A stretch of DNA of 64,000 bases from Microbacterium marinum (GCF_014204835.1 NZ_JACHMD010000001.1:248001-312000), one strand, 5' to 3'; numbered from the stretch's first letter, positions 20,277-30,360 are shown. Program-made: numbers and translations. Notes: a model not told the origin generated them from the sequence alone.

Positions 20277-21257
20277 TCAGGCGGGTGTGGGCAGGCCCTG
20301 GATTTCTGCGGCATCCTGTGCCGGGGCACCGGCGTCGCCGCGTGCAGCCAGGTAGTGCTCGAGATCGAGGGCGGCCACGGTGCCGCTGCCAGCCGCGGTC
20401 ACCGCCTGCCGGTACGTGGGATCGATGACGTCACCGGCGGCGAAGATCCCGGGGACGGACGTCTTGGACGTGCGACCGTCGACCTGGATCGTGCCGTGCT
20501 CGGTGATGTCGAGGACACCGTGGACCAGGTGAGTGCGCGGGTCGTAGCCGATGGCCACGAAGACGCCCTCGAGAGCCAGATCGCTCTCGCTCCCGTCGAC
20601 GGTGTTGCGCAACCGCACGCCGCTCACCGCGTCGTCGCCGAGGATGTCGACGACTTCGCTGTTCCAGACGAACTCGATCTTCTCGTTCGCCAGTGCGCGG
20701 TCCTGCATGATCTTCGATGCGCGAAGCTCGTCACGACGGTGGATGACGTAGACCTTGGAGGCGAACTTGGTGAGGAAGGTGGCCTCTTCCATGGCGGAGT
20801 CACCGCCGCCGACCACCGCGATCGCCTTTTCGCGGAAGAAGAATCCATCACAGGTCGCGCAGTACGACACGCCACGGCCCGAAAGGCGGGATTCGCCCTC
20901 GATGCCGATTTTGCGGGGCGCGGAACCGGTGGCGAAGACGACGGCCTCAGCCTCGTGCGTGACTCCGCTGCCGAGGGTGACCGACTTGATGTCGCCGGAG
21001 AAGTCGACCGCGGTGACGTCGTCGTAGACGACCTCGGTGCCGAACTTCTCGGCCTGCTCCTGCATCTTGGTCATCAGGTCGGGGCCCATGATGCCCTCGG
21101 GGAATCCGGGGAAGTTCTCGACCTCGGTCGTGTTCATCAGCTCACCGCCGGCCTCGACCGAGCTCGCGATGAGCAGGGGGGACAGGTTGGCGCGCGCCGC
21201 GTAGATCGCCGCGGTGTAACCCGCGGGGCCCGAGCCGATGATGATGACCTTGCGCAC
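20277..21257 (-). CDS. trxB: Thioredoxin-disulfide reductase
   Basis: This 326-residue flavoprotein starts at GTG 21257 after AGAAGGGA. The FAD motif is IIIGSGPAGYTAAIYAARA, the redox-active pair is SYCATCDGFFF, the NADPH motif is VVGGGDSAMEEATFL, and the C-terminal FAD segment is GIFAAGDVIDPTYRQ. It transfers electrons from NADPH to thioredoxin. Open codons continue upstream of the start but the sequence there is the complement of murJ-side DNA and is not TrxB-like. The order trxB-trxA downstream of murJ is typical of this group. Confidence 0.97.
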   Translation of the reverse strand: MRKVIIIGSGPAGYTAAIYAARANLSPLLIASSVEAGGELMNTTEVENFPGFPEGIMGPDLMTKMQEQAEKFGTEVVYDDVTAVDFSGDIKSVTLGSGVTHEAEAVVFATGSAPRKIGIEGESRLSGRGVSYCATCDGFFFREKAIAVVGGGDSAMEEATFLTKFASKVYVIHRRDELRASKIMQDRALANEKIEFVWNSEVVDILGDDAVSGVRLRNTVDGSESDLALEGVFVAIGYDPRTHLVHGVLDITEHGTIQVDGRTSKTSVPGIFAAGDVIDPTYRQAVTAAGSGTVAALDLEHYLAARGDAGAPAQDAAEIQGLPTPA

Positions 21258-21355
21258 GATGAATCCCTTCTCAATCGGGGCGATATCCTCGCCCCGACAC
21301 GTCCAACCAATGCTAGTCGTGTGGCATTCCACGACGCCTGGGCGTGCGGGGTGTC

Positions 21356-22972
21356 TCAGCGACCGGGAAGGAAACGGCGGAGGGCTCGGCCGGCGACGGC
21401 CAGTTCCGGAGTCCGGAACGCAGCGAGGATCGCGGCGTAGACGACGAGTGTCGTGCCACCGATCAGGGCAGCGCCGAGGATGCCGAGGAATCGGTCGGAC
21501 GCGGACCAGCCCGACGTTCCCCCGAACAGGAGGAACATTCCCCAGCCCGCGGCCCCTGCCGGGATCGCCGCCAAGACGAACCTCGCGATGGCGGCGAACG
21601 CAGGTCCGAGGCCCAGCGCCCCGATCTTCCGACGGAGCAGAGTCAGGGCAAGGGCGAACTGAGCGAGGTTCGCGATCGACTGGCCGAACGCGATCGCGAC
21701 GGCGAGCCAGGCGATGTCGAGTGCGCCACCTTTCACGAGTGCCGAAGCCGTGATCGCGGTGACGATCACGACGGCGGCCTGGACGGCGGTGTAGAAGAAG
21801 GGGGTACGGGTGTCCTTGAGCGCGTAGAACGTGCGCTGCACGCCGAACTGAAACGACAGAGGCAACAGCGCGACGAGGAACGCGGCGAGGACCCAGGAGA
21901 AGGCCACCGCATCGGCGGCATCCTTCGAGAAGATGCGTGACAGGGGCACGATGGCGGCGATCATCGCAGCGAGGACGCCGACCATGAAGATCCCGACGGT
22001 GCGGGTCAGGGAGCCGAGATCGGCGGTGACCGCTTCTGTCCGCCCTTCGGCGACGTGCTCGCTGAGCTTCGTGTAGTACGGGGTTCCCAGCGACAGGACG
22101 ATCACAGAGAAGGGGAGCATGAACAACAGCCAGGCTTGTTGGAGGCTGGCATTCGCGGCGTCCTGGCCGGATGCCGCGCTTACGAGATAGGCCTGCACCG
22201 CGCCGGCGATCTGGCCCACGATCACCATCAGGAACGTCCACCCGGCAAGACGTCCGATGTGGCGCAGACCGATGCCGCGCCACCGGAAGTCGGGTCGGAC
22301 ATGCAGGCCTGCCCGCCGCCAGAACAGCAACAGGATGCCGGCCTGCACGACGACACCGAGGGTGGCTGTGCCTCCCATCAGGGCGATCATCGCGGGAGTC
22401 CAGCCCGTCGCGTCTTCGTAGAGGCCGTACAGCGCGATGAAGACACCGAAGCCGGCGATCGACACCACGTTGTTGACGATCGGCGACCACGCGTAGGGGC
22501 CGAAGATGCGACGGGCATTCAGCACCTCGCCGACGAGCGCGTAAAGCCCGTAGAAGAACAACTGAGGTAGGCACCAGTACGCGAGCGAGAGGGTGAGGGC
22601 CTGTGCCTCTTCGCTGAACTGCCCGGCGTAGATCTGCACGAGGACAGGGGCCGCCAGGAGTGCCAGGGCGGTCGCGATCGTGAGGACGACCACGCCGAGC
22701 GTGAGGAGCTTGGAGACGAACGCGCTGCCGCGATCATCGTGGGTCTTCACGGCCTTCACGATCTGCGGGACGATGACGCCAGCGAGCAGACCGGACGAGA
22801 TCACGGTGAAGACCGTGTTCGGCATCTGGTTCGCCGCGCCGAACGCGTCAGCGGCGTGCGAGCCGATGAGGCCGACAGCGGCCGTCATGACGATGTTGCG
22901 GATCAGGCCCGTGACGCGCGACACCATCGTGCCCGCGGCGACGGTCGCGCTGGCCCTACCCAGCCCGGCCAT
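21356..22972 (-). CDS. murJ: Lipid II flippase MurJ (MviN)
   Basis: This 538-residue protein has about 14 membrane helices. It starts MAGLGRASATVAAGTMVSRV followed by TGLIRNIV, the MviN signature. It flips lipid II across the membrane for peptidoglycan synthesis. Unlike mycobacterial MviN there is no cytosolic kinase-like C-terminal domain; the protein ends at RALRRFLPGR. It overlaps the 3' end of the DUF6049 gene by 17 bases, so both are co-translated. Confidence 0.94.
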   Translation of the reverse strand: MAGLGRASATVAAGTMVSRVTGLIRNIVMTAAVGLIGSHAADAFGAANQMPNTVFTVISSGLLAGVIVPQIVKAVKTHDDRGSAFVSKLLTLGVVVLTIATALALLAAPVLVQIYAGQFSEEAQALTLSLAYWCLPQLFFYGLYALVGEVLNARRIFGPYAWSPIVNNVVSIAGFGVFIALYGLYEDATGWTPAMIALMGGTATLGVVVQAGILLLFWRRAGLHVRPDFRWRGIGLRHIGRLAGWTFLMVIVGQIAGAVQAYLVSAASGQDAANASLQQAWLLFMLPFSVIVLSLGTPYYTKLSEHVAEGRTEAVTADLGSLTRTVGIFMVGVLAAMIAAIVPLSRIFSKDAADAVAFSWVLAAFLVALLPLSFQFGVQRTFYALKDTRTPFFYTAVQAAVVIVTAITASALVKGGALDIAWLAVAIAFGQSIANLAQFALALTLLRRKIGALGLGPAFAAIARFVLAAIPAGAAGWGMFLLFGGTSGWSASDRFLGILGAALIGGTTLVVYAAILAAFRTPELAVAGRALRRFLPGR

Positions 22973-25049
22973 CGGATCTCACCCCTCCCCGCCGACGGCG
23001 ACGGACCGTGCGGACGATGCCCAGAACGACGAGGGCGGTCACCAGGACGCTCAGCCCGATCATCGCGGCGGACTCCCACTCGGCCTGGACCGAGACGCTG
23101 TACGTCTGCCGTTCGCCGAGGTCGACGCCTCCCGGGGTGCGCAGCTGCAGGTCGATCGAAGACCGTCCGCTGCCGACGAGTGCCTCCACCGGCACCTGGA
23201 CGCGCGCCGTCTGCTCGGCGCCCACGACGACCGTCGTCTCGCCGGTGAGGACGAGTCGGGCGTCGTTGGGGGTGACGAAGAGGTCGACGGTGGCAGGCCA
23301 GGGGAGGTCGTTGCGCACCGTGAACGGCAGGACCGCGTTGGACCCCCAGAGGTCGATGTCCTGCCCCGGCACGAGAGCGACGCCGTCCGACCAGGCCGCG
23401 ATCCGCGCCTGATGCGCGACGATCGCCTCCGCCCAGTCTTCCGGTGAGGTCGACCACGCGTTGCCCAGGAGCTGGAGCTCGGTCGCCCGCTCGTTCGCGC
23501 GCAGCAGGTCGGGGTCCTCGAGGACGGCGGCCACCCGGTTGAGGTCCGGGCCCGCATCGATGAAACCGGCGAGGGCGGCTGCGCGCGCGGCATCCGCGTC
23601 GACTGGATCGAGCGTGACCCGGACGGCATCTTCCGCGACGAGGGAGTCGAGTCCGGACGACACCCGGGCGGGGAGACCGGCGACCGCGAGGATCGTGTCG
23701 CGCAGCGCTGCGCTCGAGCGGCCGTCGGCACGATCGACGGTCACCAGCAGCGGGCCGGATGCCGCTGCGAGCGTCGTGCGAGCGGTCAGCGCCGAGAGCA
23801 GCGCGGCGCGCTCCGTCGGCGCGTCCGTCGTGGAGGCCTCGAGGAGATCGGCGGAGAGGTCGGAGTCGTAGACGAGCAGCTCGGCCTCGCCGGCGACGGC
23901 GCGGGTGGCCGAGCTCTCATTGACGACGGAGTCGGGAAGGACGATGAGGGGCGAGCCGGATGCCGCGGCGGAGGTGCCGAGCCCGCTCAGGGTTTCGGCG
24001 ACCTCGGCGCCGGCTGTTCCCGTGGCCGGCCAGTACACGGCATCCCGCGTCGCGCCCACTTCGAGAAGCTGCTCGGGGGTGGGGAGGACGGGGGCGCCGG
24101 GCGTGGGGCTCGCCGCCGGGGTGTCACCGTCGTCGGTGCCGGCCGTGTCCGGAGGATCGAAGTTCGCAGGGTCGAGATACGGCGCGAACGACGTCATCTG
24201 GAGCGGAGCGTCGAGCCCCGCTCCGACCTGTGCGGCCAGATCGGCGTCGCCGTACTGCAGGGCGAAGCGCTCGTTGGGGAGCGCCATGAGTCGGTCGAGC
24301 CATTCCTCGGCGGTCGCAGGAGCCGAGGAGCCGAGGGCACGGATCGACGCGGCGATCGCGGGGTCGACGGCGAGGATGGCCGGGGTGGCGGTGACGGCGT
24401 CGAGCTGGGCCGTGAGGGAGCCGTCGGGCCCGGTCAGCTCGGTCAGCGCCTCGGCACCCAGCATGCCCGTCGAGATGGCGCCCGCGGTGATCGGGACGAT
24501 CACGCCGACGCCGGCGGCGCCCGACGCGGATCGCGGCTTCACGATCACCGTCCGCGTGGACACGCTCTCGCCACCCGTGTCGTAGGTGGCGCGGATCGGA
24601 TACACGCCGGCGGCCAGGTCATCGATCCCGGTGTCGTCGTCATCGAGCGCCAGGGTCGCGTTCGCCTCGCTCTGGGCGGCGACGGCGTCGACGTCGGTGG
24701 TCGAGATCTCCACGAACGACCCCGAGGCATCGCCGGCGGTGAGCCACGCGTCGAGCGCGCCCTCCGTGGTCAGACGGCGTGCACCGCGTTGGATGACCAG
24801 TTCGCCCTCGGCGAGGGCGTCGGCGCCGGGATTGACCGTCGTAACCGACAGGACGAGGGACTGGCCGCTCGCCACGACGCCCTGATTCGACGGTGCGACG
24901 GTGAATCCGACGGGCTCCTCGTCGGAAGTCGCCGCGGCCGCCGGGAGCGGCGCGAGCAGGCCGATCGCGACGGCGGCGGTCACCAGCGGGCGCGCCCAGC
25001 GGCGGCGGTTCGCGGCGCGGCGGTCCGCGACAGACGGGGAGAAGGTCAT
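22956..25049 (-). CDS. DUF6049 family extracytoplasmic membrane-anchored protein
   Basis: This protein has about 697 residues from ATG 25049; an in-frame ATG at 25088 would add 13 residues before the signal peptide. A signal peptide is clear: RRAANRRRW, then VTAAVAIGLLAPLPAAAATS. The large exported part has beta-rich segments and a Thr/Pro linker with TAGTDDGDTPAASPTPGAP. A single C-terminal membrane helix (AAMIGLSVLVTALVVLGIV) precedes a basic tail RTVRRRRRGG. DUF6049 genes are found beside murJ in actinobacteria, so a cell-envelope role with MurJ is inferred. The catalytic function, if any, is unknown. Confidence 0.85.
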   Translation of the reverse strand: MTFSPSVADRRAANRRRWARPLVTAAVAIGLLAPLPAAAATSDEEPVGFTVAPSNQGVVASGQSLVLSVTTVNPGADALAEGELVIQRGARRLTTEGALDAWLTAGDASGSFVEISTTDVDAVAAQSEANATLALDDDDTGIDDLAAGVYPIRATYDTGGESVSTRTVIVKPRSASGAAGVGVIVPITAGAISTGMLGAEALTELTGPDGSLTAQLDAVTATPAILAVDPAIAASIRALGSSAPATAEEWLDRLMALPNERFALQYGDADLAAQVGAGLDAPLQMTSFAPYLDPANFDPPDTAGTDDGDTPAASPTPGAPVLPTPEQLLEVGATRDAVYWPATGTAGAEVAETLSGLGTSAAASGSPLIVLPDSVVNESSATRAVAGEAELLVYDSDLSADLLEASTTDAPTERAALLSALTARTTLAAASGPLLVTVDRADGRSSAALRDTILAVAGLPARVSSGLDSLVAEDAVRVTLDPVDADAARAAALAGFIDAGPDLNRVAAVLEDPDLLRANERATELQLLGNAWSTSPEDWAEAIVAHQARIAAWSDGVALVPGQDIDLWGSNAVLPFTVRNDLPWPATVDLFVTPNDARLVLTGETTVVVGAEQTARVQVPVEALVGSGRSSIDLQLRTPGGVDLGERQTYSVSVQAEWESAAMIGLSVLVTALVVLGIVRTVRRRRRGGVRSDGRAG

Positions 25050-25181
25050 GGCGAGGTCGATTTCCTGTGCGATCCATGACCGCACCATCGGAGCGAGTCT
25101 ACGGCGCGGTGGCTGCGAACCCGGGGATAGCCTGCGTGTGCCCCGCTCGTTGCGAGGGCGGTGGCACGGTTGAATGGGACG

Positions 25182-26705
25182 GTGAGTGACACCGATCTGC
25201 CGGATGCCGCGCTCGTCGCCGCGCTGCGTGACGATCTGACCGCGGCGGGATACACGGCCGACGCCGTCCGAGCGGCGTGGGGGCCGCTTGCCGACGCGGC
25301 GACCGGGCGCGGACTGCTCGGGCCAGCACTGCGGGCGCTCGATGCCCGTGACGATGCGCTCGCGACGCTGTCACGGCTGCTGTTCCTGGGGTCGGCGGCG
25401 TCCGTCACGGCTGTCGACCGCGCGCTGCCGACGCTGGGCGTCGCCGGGGCCGAAGCCCTCGGGCTCGTGCGGGTCGACGGCGATGCGGTGTCGCCGCTCG
25501 TGCTGCTGCGCCCGCAAGACGTCGAGGATGCCGCGGGCGCGGAGCACTGGTGGATCGTGAGCGACCTCGACGAGGCGGCGCTGGGCGGTGCCCTGCCGAC
25601 GGGGCACGTGCTCGGGGTGGGTGGAGCGTCACTCACCCTCGCCGGGCTGCAGCTGACGACGCCGGCCGAACGCGTGCTGGACGTCGGCACCGGTTGCGGG
25701 ATCCAGGCCCTTCGGGCGCGCCGTGCCGCGCCGCATGTCGTGGCGACGGATGTCTCGGAGCGGGCGCTCCGTTTCACGGCTCTCAACGCCGCCCTGAACG
25801 GACTCGACGGCATCGAGACGCGGCATGGGAGCCTGTTCGCGCCCGTGGCGGGCGAGACGTTCGACCGTGTCGTGTCGAATCCGCCGTTCGTCATCACGCC
25901 GCGCGTCGCGGGGGTTCCCGAGTACGAGTACCGCGACGCGGGGTTCGCGGGCGACGAGCTCGTGGCGGCCTTCGTGTCGGGCGTGGGAGACGTCCTGCGC
26001 CCGGCGGGCACCGCGCAGCTGCTCGGCAACTGGGAGTACCGCGACGGCGAGGACGGTCTTGATCGGGTGCGCGGCTGGGTCGCGGCATCCGGTGTGCCGC
26101 TCGACGCCTGGATCGTCGAGCGCGAGCAGCTCGACCCGCTCGCGTACGCCGAACTCTGGGTGCGCGACGGCGGGACCACACCGGGGAGCCCCGAATACGC
26201 AGGGCTCATCGACGCCTGGCTGCAGGACTTCGCGCAGCGACGCGTCACGGCGATCGGGTTCGGGTACCTGCTGCTGCGTCGGACGCCGATCGGGATGCCG
26301 CCGCTCGCGCGCTACGAGAGAGTCGGACAGCCGGTCGCGGGCGCTCTCGGCCCGCACCTCGGCGAGGCGCTGTCGGCGTGGGATCGGCTGGGCATCCTCG
26401 ACGACGACGCGCTCGCGGAGTCGACGGCGATCGTCGCGACCGATGTGACCGAGGCGCGTCATCATCGGCCCGGCGAGGAAGATCCCACCGTGATCGAGCT
26501 GCGGCAGGGCGGTGGCTTCGGCCGGGTGCTCGACGTGGATCCGGCGCTGGCGGCGCTCGTGGGGGCGTGCGACGGCGACCTCGCGGTGGGGGTGCTCATC
26601 GACGCGATCGCCGATCTGCTCGAGGTGGATGCCGCGGCGCTGCGCGCGGATCTCCTCCCACGGGTGCGCGAGCTGGTCTTCACCGGCTTCCTCCGCCTGG
26701 CCTGA
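25182..26705 (+). CDS. Class I SAM-dependent methyltransferase (HemK/PrmC-like NPPF type)
   Basis: This 507-residue protein starts at GTG 25182 (VSDTDLPDAAL); an upstream GTG at 25161 is possible. An N-terminal winged-helix-like domain (about 1-140) precedes a Rossmann domain with motif I ERVLDVGTGCGIQAL, VVATDVSERALRF and the NPPF motif in RVVSNPPFVITPRV, which is typical of N-methyltransferases acting on amino or amide nitrogens. The C-terminal part of about 120 residues resembles no domain I can name. The target is unknown. It is divergent from DUF6049. Confidence 0.85.
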   Translation: MSDTDLPDAALVAALRDDLTAAGYTADAVRAAWGPLADAATGRGLLGPALRALDARDDALATLSRLLFLGSAASVTAVDRALPTLGVAGAEALGLVRVDGDAVSPLVLLRPQDVEDAAGAEHWWIVSDLDEAALGGALPTGHVLGVGGASLTLAGLQLTTPAERVLDVGTGCGIQALRARRAAPHVVATDVSERALRFTALNAALNGLDGIETRHGSLFAPVAGETFDRVVSNPPFVITPRVAGVPEYEYRDAGFAGDELVAAFVSGVGDVLRPAGTAQLLGNWEYRDGEDGLDRVRGWVAASGVPLDAWIVEREQLDPLAYAELWVRDGGTTPGSPEYAGLIDAWLQDFAQRRVTAIGFGYLLLRRTPIGMPPLARYERVGQPVAGALGPHLGEALSAWDRLGILDDDALAESTAIVATDVTEARHHRPGEEDPTVIELRQGGGFGRVLDVDPALAALVGACDGDLAVGVLIDAIADLLEVDAAALRADLLPRVRELVFTGFLRLA

Positions 26706-26753
26706 TCCCGATGCCGCCGGGGCGGATTGCACGCCGCAGATAGGCTCGTAGGC

Positions 26754-28181
26754 ATGCTGAACATGGTCGACGGTCTCGCGCGCCTGGGGGCGCTCGCCGA
26801 GGCTCCCGTGACCGCGCTCCTGGCTCGTGCCTTCGCCGACGCGGGGTACGAACTGGCCATCGTCGGCGGTCCGGTGCGCGACGCACTGCTCGGTCGGCGC
26901 ACGAACGACCTCGACTACACGACCAACGCCCGCCCCGACGACATCCTCCGCATCGTCAAGCCGCTCGCGACGGCGACGTGGGACATCGGACGCGCGTTCG
27001 GGACCATCGGGGCGAAGGTCCGTGGCGAGCAGGTGGAGATCACCACATACCGGGCAGACAGCTACGACGGCGTCACCCGCAAGCCCACCGTCGCGTTCGG
27101 CGACACGCTCGAGGAGGACCTCTCCCGCCGCGACTTCACCGTCAACGCGATGGCGCTCCGGGTGCCGGGCCCCTCTCTCGTCGATCCGACCGGGGGTGTG
27201 GAGGACCTCGTCGCGGGGCGGCTGCGGACACCAGCCGATCCCGACGTCAGCTTCGGCGACGATCCGCTGCGCATGCTGCGCGCGGCCCGGTTCGCCAGCC
27301 AGCTCGGCATGGTCGTCGCCGACGACACGACCGAGGCCATGACGCGCCTGGCCGCGACGCTGTCGATCGTCAGCCCCGAGCGGGTGCAGGGCGAGCTCGT
27401 GAAGCTGCTGTCCACGGACGCGCCGGACCGCGGCATCCGTCTTCTGGTGGACACCGGCCTGATGGAGCTGTTCCTCCCCGAGGTGCCCGCGTTGCGCCTC
27501 GAGGTCGACGAGCACCATCACCACAAGGACGTGTACGAGCACTCGCTGACCGTGCTGTCGCAGGCGATCGGTCTCGAGCGCGAACGGCACGGCGACGCGG
27601 CTCCCGACGTGACGCTCCGTCTCGCGGCGCTCCTGCATGACATCGGCAAGCCGGCGACGCGCAAGCTCGAGAAGGGCGGCGCGGTCAGCTTTCACCACCA
27701 CGACGTCAAGGGCGCGCGTATGGCGCGCAAGCGGTTGCAGGCGCTGCGGTTCGACAGCGCGACGATCGACGCTGTGGCGCAGCTGATCGAGCAGCACCTG
27801 CGATTCTTCGGGTACGCGGAGGGCGCGTGGACCGATTCGGCCGTGCGCCGATACGTGCGCGACGCCGGCGATCAGCTCGAGCGGCTCCACATCCTGACCC
27901 GCGCCGATGTGACCACGCGCAACAAGCGCAAGGCGAACCGGCTGCGGACGGCGTACGACGACATCGAGTCGCGCATCGCCCTGCTCGCCGAGCAGGAGGA
28001 GCTCGACGCCATGCGTCCCGAGCTCGACGGCAACCGCATCCAGGAGCTGCTGGGCATCCCGCCTGGGCGCGAGGTCGGCGAGGCGTACCGCTACCTGCTG
28101 GACATCCGGCTCGACGAGGGCCTCATCGGCCCGGATGCCGCGGAGCAGCGCCTGCGCGAATGGTGGTCTGCCCGGGGCTGA
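26754..28181 (+). CDS. CCA tRNA nucleotidyltransferase / poly(A) polymerase family
   Basis: This 475-residue protein starts at ATG 26754 (ATG 26763 is also in frame). The class II nucleotidyltransferase head contains IVGGPVRDALLGRRTNDLDY with the catalytic DLDY carboxylates, and EEDLSRRDFTVNAMAL. It is followed by the RNA-binding neck and body. A C-terminal HD domain carries LLHDIGKPATR and FHHHDVKGARMA. Actinobacterial enzymes of this layout add or repair tRNA 3'-CCA. That fits the local tRNA genes, which lack encoded CCA. Confidence 0.93.
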   Translation: MLNMVDGLARLGALAEAPVTALLARAFADAGYELAIVGGPVRDALLGRRTNDLDYTTNARPDDILRIVKPLATATWDIGRAFGTIGAKVRGEQVEITTYRADSYDGVTRKPTVAFGDTLEEDLSRRDFTVNAMALRVPGPSLVDPTGGVEDLVAGRLRTPADPDVSFGDDPLRMLRAARFASQLGMVVADDTTEAMTRLAATLSIVSPERVQGELVKLLSTDAPDRGIRLLVDTGLMELFLPEVPALRLEVDEHHHHKDVYEHSLTVLSQAIGLERERHGDAAPDVTLRLAALLHDIGKPATRKLEKGGAVSFHHHDVKGARMARKRLQALRFDSATIDAVAQLIEQHLRFFGYAEGAWTDSAVRRYVRDAGDQLERLHILTRADVTTRNKRKANRLRTAYDDIESRIALLAEQEELDAMRPELDGNRIQELLGIPPGREVGEAYRYLLDIRLDEGLIGPDAAEQRLREWWSARG

Positions 28182-28268
28182 TCCCCGAGTGGGGAGCACT
28201 CCCCATGGGCCGTCGCGCCCGCGCTGGTTAGGGTGGACGGACCGACCGCACCCTGTTCGGAGGCCCTG

Positions 28269-28580
28269 ATGGACGTCCTGCTCGACCGAGACCGACTGCG
28301 CGACGCACGCGACACGCTTCGCAGTGCCGAGACCGCGTTCAAGAACGCCTCATCGATCAACGACTCGCTCGAGTCGGCGATCGACAACCCGCACGGGAAG
28401 GATTCCCTGCGCGACCGGGTGGGGTGGTTCGAGGCGAACTGGTCGGGAAACCGCGAGGATCTGACCGAGATGATCGAGAATGTCCGCAAGGGGCTCTCGT
28501 CGATCATCCAGGGCTGGGACGAGTGGGAAGCCGAAGCCAGCGCCCAGCTCGAGCAGATGGGCACGGAGGACGGATCCTGA
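28269..28580 (+). CDS. WXG100-like small helical protein, first gene of a T7SS-like operon
   Basis: This 103-residue, entirely helical, acidic protein starts MDVLLDRDRLRDARDTL. A central W-S-G turn at residues 58-60 (EANWSGNRED) separates two long helices, the WXG100/EsxA layout, and the length is also typical. WXG100 proteins are partners or substrates of type VII (Esx) secretion. The stop overlaps the ATG of the next gene. No EccC/EssC ATPase is present nearby, so any secretion machine must be encoded elsewhere. The family assignment is mine from the motif and context. Confidence 0.65.
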   Translation: MDVLLDRDRLRDARDTLRSAETAFKNASSINDSLESAIDNPHGKDSLRDRVGWFEANWSGNREDLTEMIENVRKGLSSIIQGWDEWEAEASAQLEQMGTEDGS

Positions 28581-29758
28581 TGTCGCTCCTGCACCGCTCG
28601 CCCGACGGCAACGAACTGCGTCAGTTCGCCGGGAATCCCGAGATCATCGAGAAGACCGCGGGTGACTACAAGACGCTCGGTGAGGCGATGGCCACGACCG
28701 CCGACACCCTCCGCGACATCGCGGACTCGCAGATCAGCATGGGCACGAACCGGCTGAAAGAGGATGCCGACAAGCTCGAAGGCGACCTGCGCAAAGCCGC
28801 CGTCCGCTACGAGGAGACCGGCATCGCTTTGGAGCCGTACGGTCCCGCGCTGGCGGACGCGCGCCACGCGTACACGACCCATCGCAGCGCGATCACCGTG
28901 GCGATGGAGGCATACCGCACGGCGCTGAATGCGTCCTTCGCCCCTGTCACGCCGACCCCTGATGCGCCCGCCGACGACGGTCCGACCCCGGCCGAGACCC
29001 TCGAGGCCGCCGAGCAGGATCTGCGCGACGCGTGGAAGCCCTTCGACACCGCCTTTTCGACGTGGGAGTCCGCCTATGAGAAGGCCGCCGACGGGGTGGC
29101 GGAGGCGATGGATGCCGCCGACAACGACGACGGCAAATGGGACTGGATAGCCGATGCGCTGAAGATCATCGGCTACGCGATCATCGTGCTCGCCGTCGCG
29201 GCCCTGTTCGTGGTGTCGAGCCCGTGGTCGTCGATCATCCTCGCGGCCACGATCACCCTCTCCGCGGTGCACCTGGCCGGCACCGCCTATCTCTACGCGA
29301 ACGGCAAAGCGTCGCTCTCCGATGTGTTGTGGAGCGCGTTCGGTCTGGTCACCGCCGGCGCCGGCGGTCTCCTCGCCCGCGGCGTGAACGCGGCCGCGCG
29401 CCCCGGCAGCAGCATCCTCAACGCCTCCAACCTCGCGCAGGACCTTCCCGTCTTCACTCGAGGAGCCCGAGGCTTCTCGATGCCGAGGATTCCCTCCGGG
29501 CTGAGCGTGAACCCGTTCTCCACCCTCATGCGCGGGCAGAGCTGGGCGGTCCTCAACAAGTGGGGTGGAAACCTCACCCAGTGGGCGTCGACCCCGGCGC
29601 GCAGCGGCACGATCGCCGCAGCGTGGGGTGACATGGTGGTCGAGGCTGTGCCGAAGATCGGTGCGCGCGGGTGGGCGAGCCTCGGCAACTGGATCGCCGG
29701 GACCGGCGGCGGCGTGTTCACGAGCACGCCGTTCTACACGCCGGTGGGACGCCCGTGA
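28580..29758 (+). CDS. Putative T7SS-secreted / membrane-inserting protein
   Basis: This 392-residue protein starts MSLLHRSPDGNELRQFAGNP. Residues 1-120 form an N-terminal helical domain (EKTAGDYKTLGEAMATTADT and so on) like the putative T7SS signal domains at the start of actinobacterial polymorphic toxins. A Pro-rich hinge follows (PVTPTPDAPADDGPTPAE), then a second helical section with a WxxA pattern. Three hydrophobic segments lie at about 194-213, 217-240 and 247-268. The last 120 residues (GGNLTQWASTPARSG) match no toxin domain I recognise. It could be a pore-forming effector or a structural component. It is coupled by 4-bp overlaps to both neighbours. Confidence 0.6.
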   Translation: MSLLHRSPDGNELRQFAGNPEIIEKTAGDYKTLGEAMATTADTLRDIADSQISMGTNRLKEDADKLEGDLRKAAVRYEETGIALEPYGPALADARHAYTTHRSAITVAMEAYRTALNASFAPVTPTPDAPADDGPTPAETLEAAEQDLRDAWKPFDTAFSTWESAYEKAADGVAEAMDAADNDDGKWDWIADALKIIGYAIIVLAVAALFVVSSPWSSIILAATITLSAVHLAGTAYLYANGKASLSDVLWSAFGLVTAGAGGLLARGVNAAARPGSSILNASNLAQDLPVFTRGARGFSMPRIPSGLSVNPFSTLMRGQSWAVLNKWGGNLTQWASTPARSGTIAAAWGDMVVEAVPKIGARGWASLGNWIAGTGGGVFTSTPFYTPVGRP

Positions 29759-30360
29759 GCGACGGGCGGGTGCACGCGGGTTTCACCGATCTCTCACCGG
29801 TCACCCGGAACCGGGCGAGGCTGCCCGGCGGGCTCGGACGGATCCGGTTGATCTTCACGGTGTGCGCGATGTTCGCGGCGGCACAGTTCATCGTTCCCCT
29901 CGTGGCACGGCTCGCGCTCAACGGCGGGCGCGTCTGGCCGACCGACGACGAGCATTCGCTCTGGGGGTCGGCGATCGACGACCGCGTCCTGAGCGTGCCG
30001 GCGTGGCTCACCGTCGCCACGGGAGCGGTGGGGATGGCGGCGGCGCTCGTCTACCTTCTGCGCGGCAGGAGCGCCGTGGGCGCCGATGCGCCGTACGTCA
30101 GTCTCGTGTCTCTGTTGCTCTTCGGAGGTTTCCCGTGGGCCATCGCCGCTCTTGACGCCGACCCGACGGGGATCATCCGCACCCCCGGTCCCGAGGGCTA
30201 CCCCATCGGATGGCACTGGGTGCTGACCCCGCTGGCGGCGGTCGTCCTGATCGTCGGCATCGTCGCGTCCGTGCGCTCCGGCGCCGCGGCGCGGAGGCGC
30301 CGGGAGGCCGGTCGCGCGCTGCGCGCCTCAGCCCGTGACCGTCGGCAGGATGGCGCATGA
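29755..30360 (+). CDS. Hypothetical integral membrane protein of the WXG-like operon
   Basis: This 201-residue protein starts at the GTG overlapping the previous stop. Four hydrophobic helices are visible (FTVCAMFAAAQFIVPLVARL; VATGAVGMAAALVYLL; YVSLVSLLLFGGFPWAIAAL; VLTPLAAVVLIVGIVASV), followed by a basic tail RRRREAGRALRASARDRR. No catalytic motif is seen. By position it could protect the producer membrane (immunity-like) or help export. The assignment is inference only. Confidence 0.65.
   Translation: MSDGRVHAGFTDLSPVTRNRARLPGGLGRIRLIFTVCAMFAAAQFIVPLVARLALNGGRVWPTDDEHSLWGSAIDDRVLSVPAWLTVATGAVGMAAALVYLLRGRSAVGADAPYVSLVSLLLFGGFPWAIAALDADPTGIIRTPGPEGYPIGWHWVLTPLAAVVLIVGIVASVRSGAAARRRREAGRALRASARDRRQDGA

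Noticed and set aside
25629..28199. 856-codon minus-strand frame across the methyltransferase and nucleotidyltransferase genes
   Set aside because: It covers two well-supported plus-strand genes and shows only Arg/Ala/Val-rich shadow sequence.
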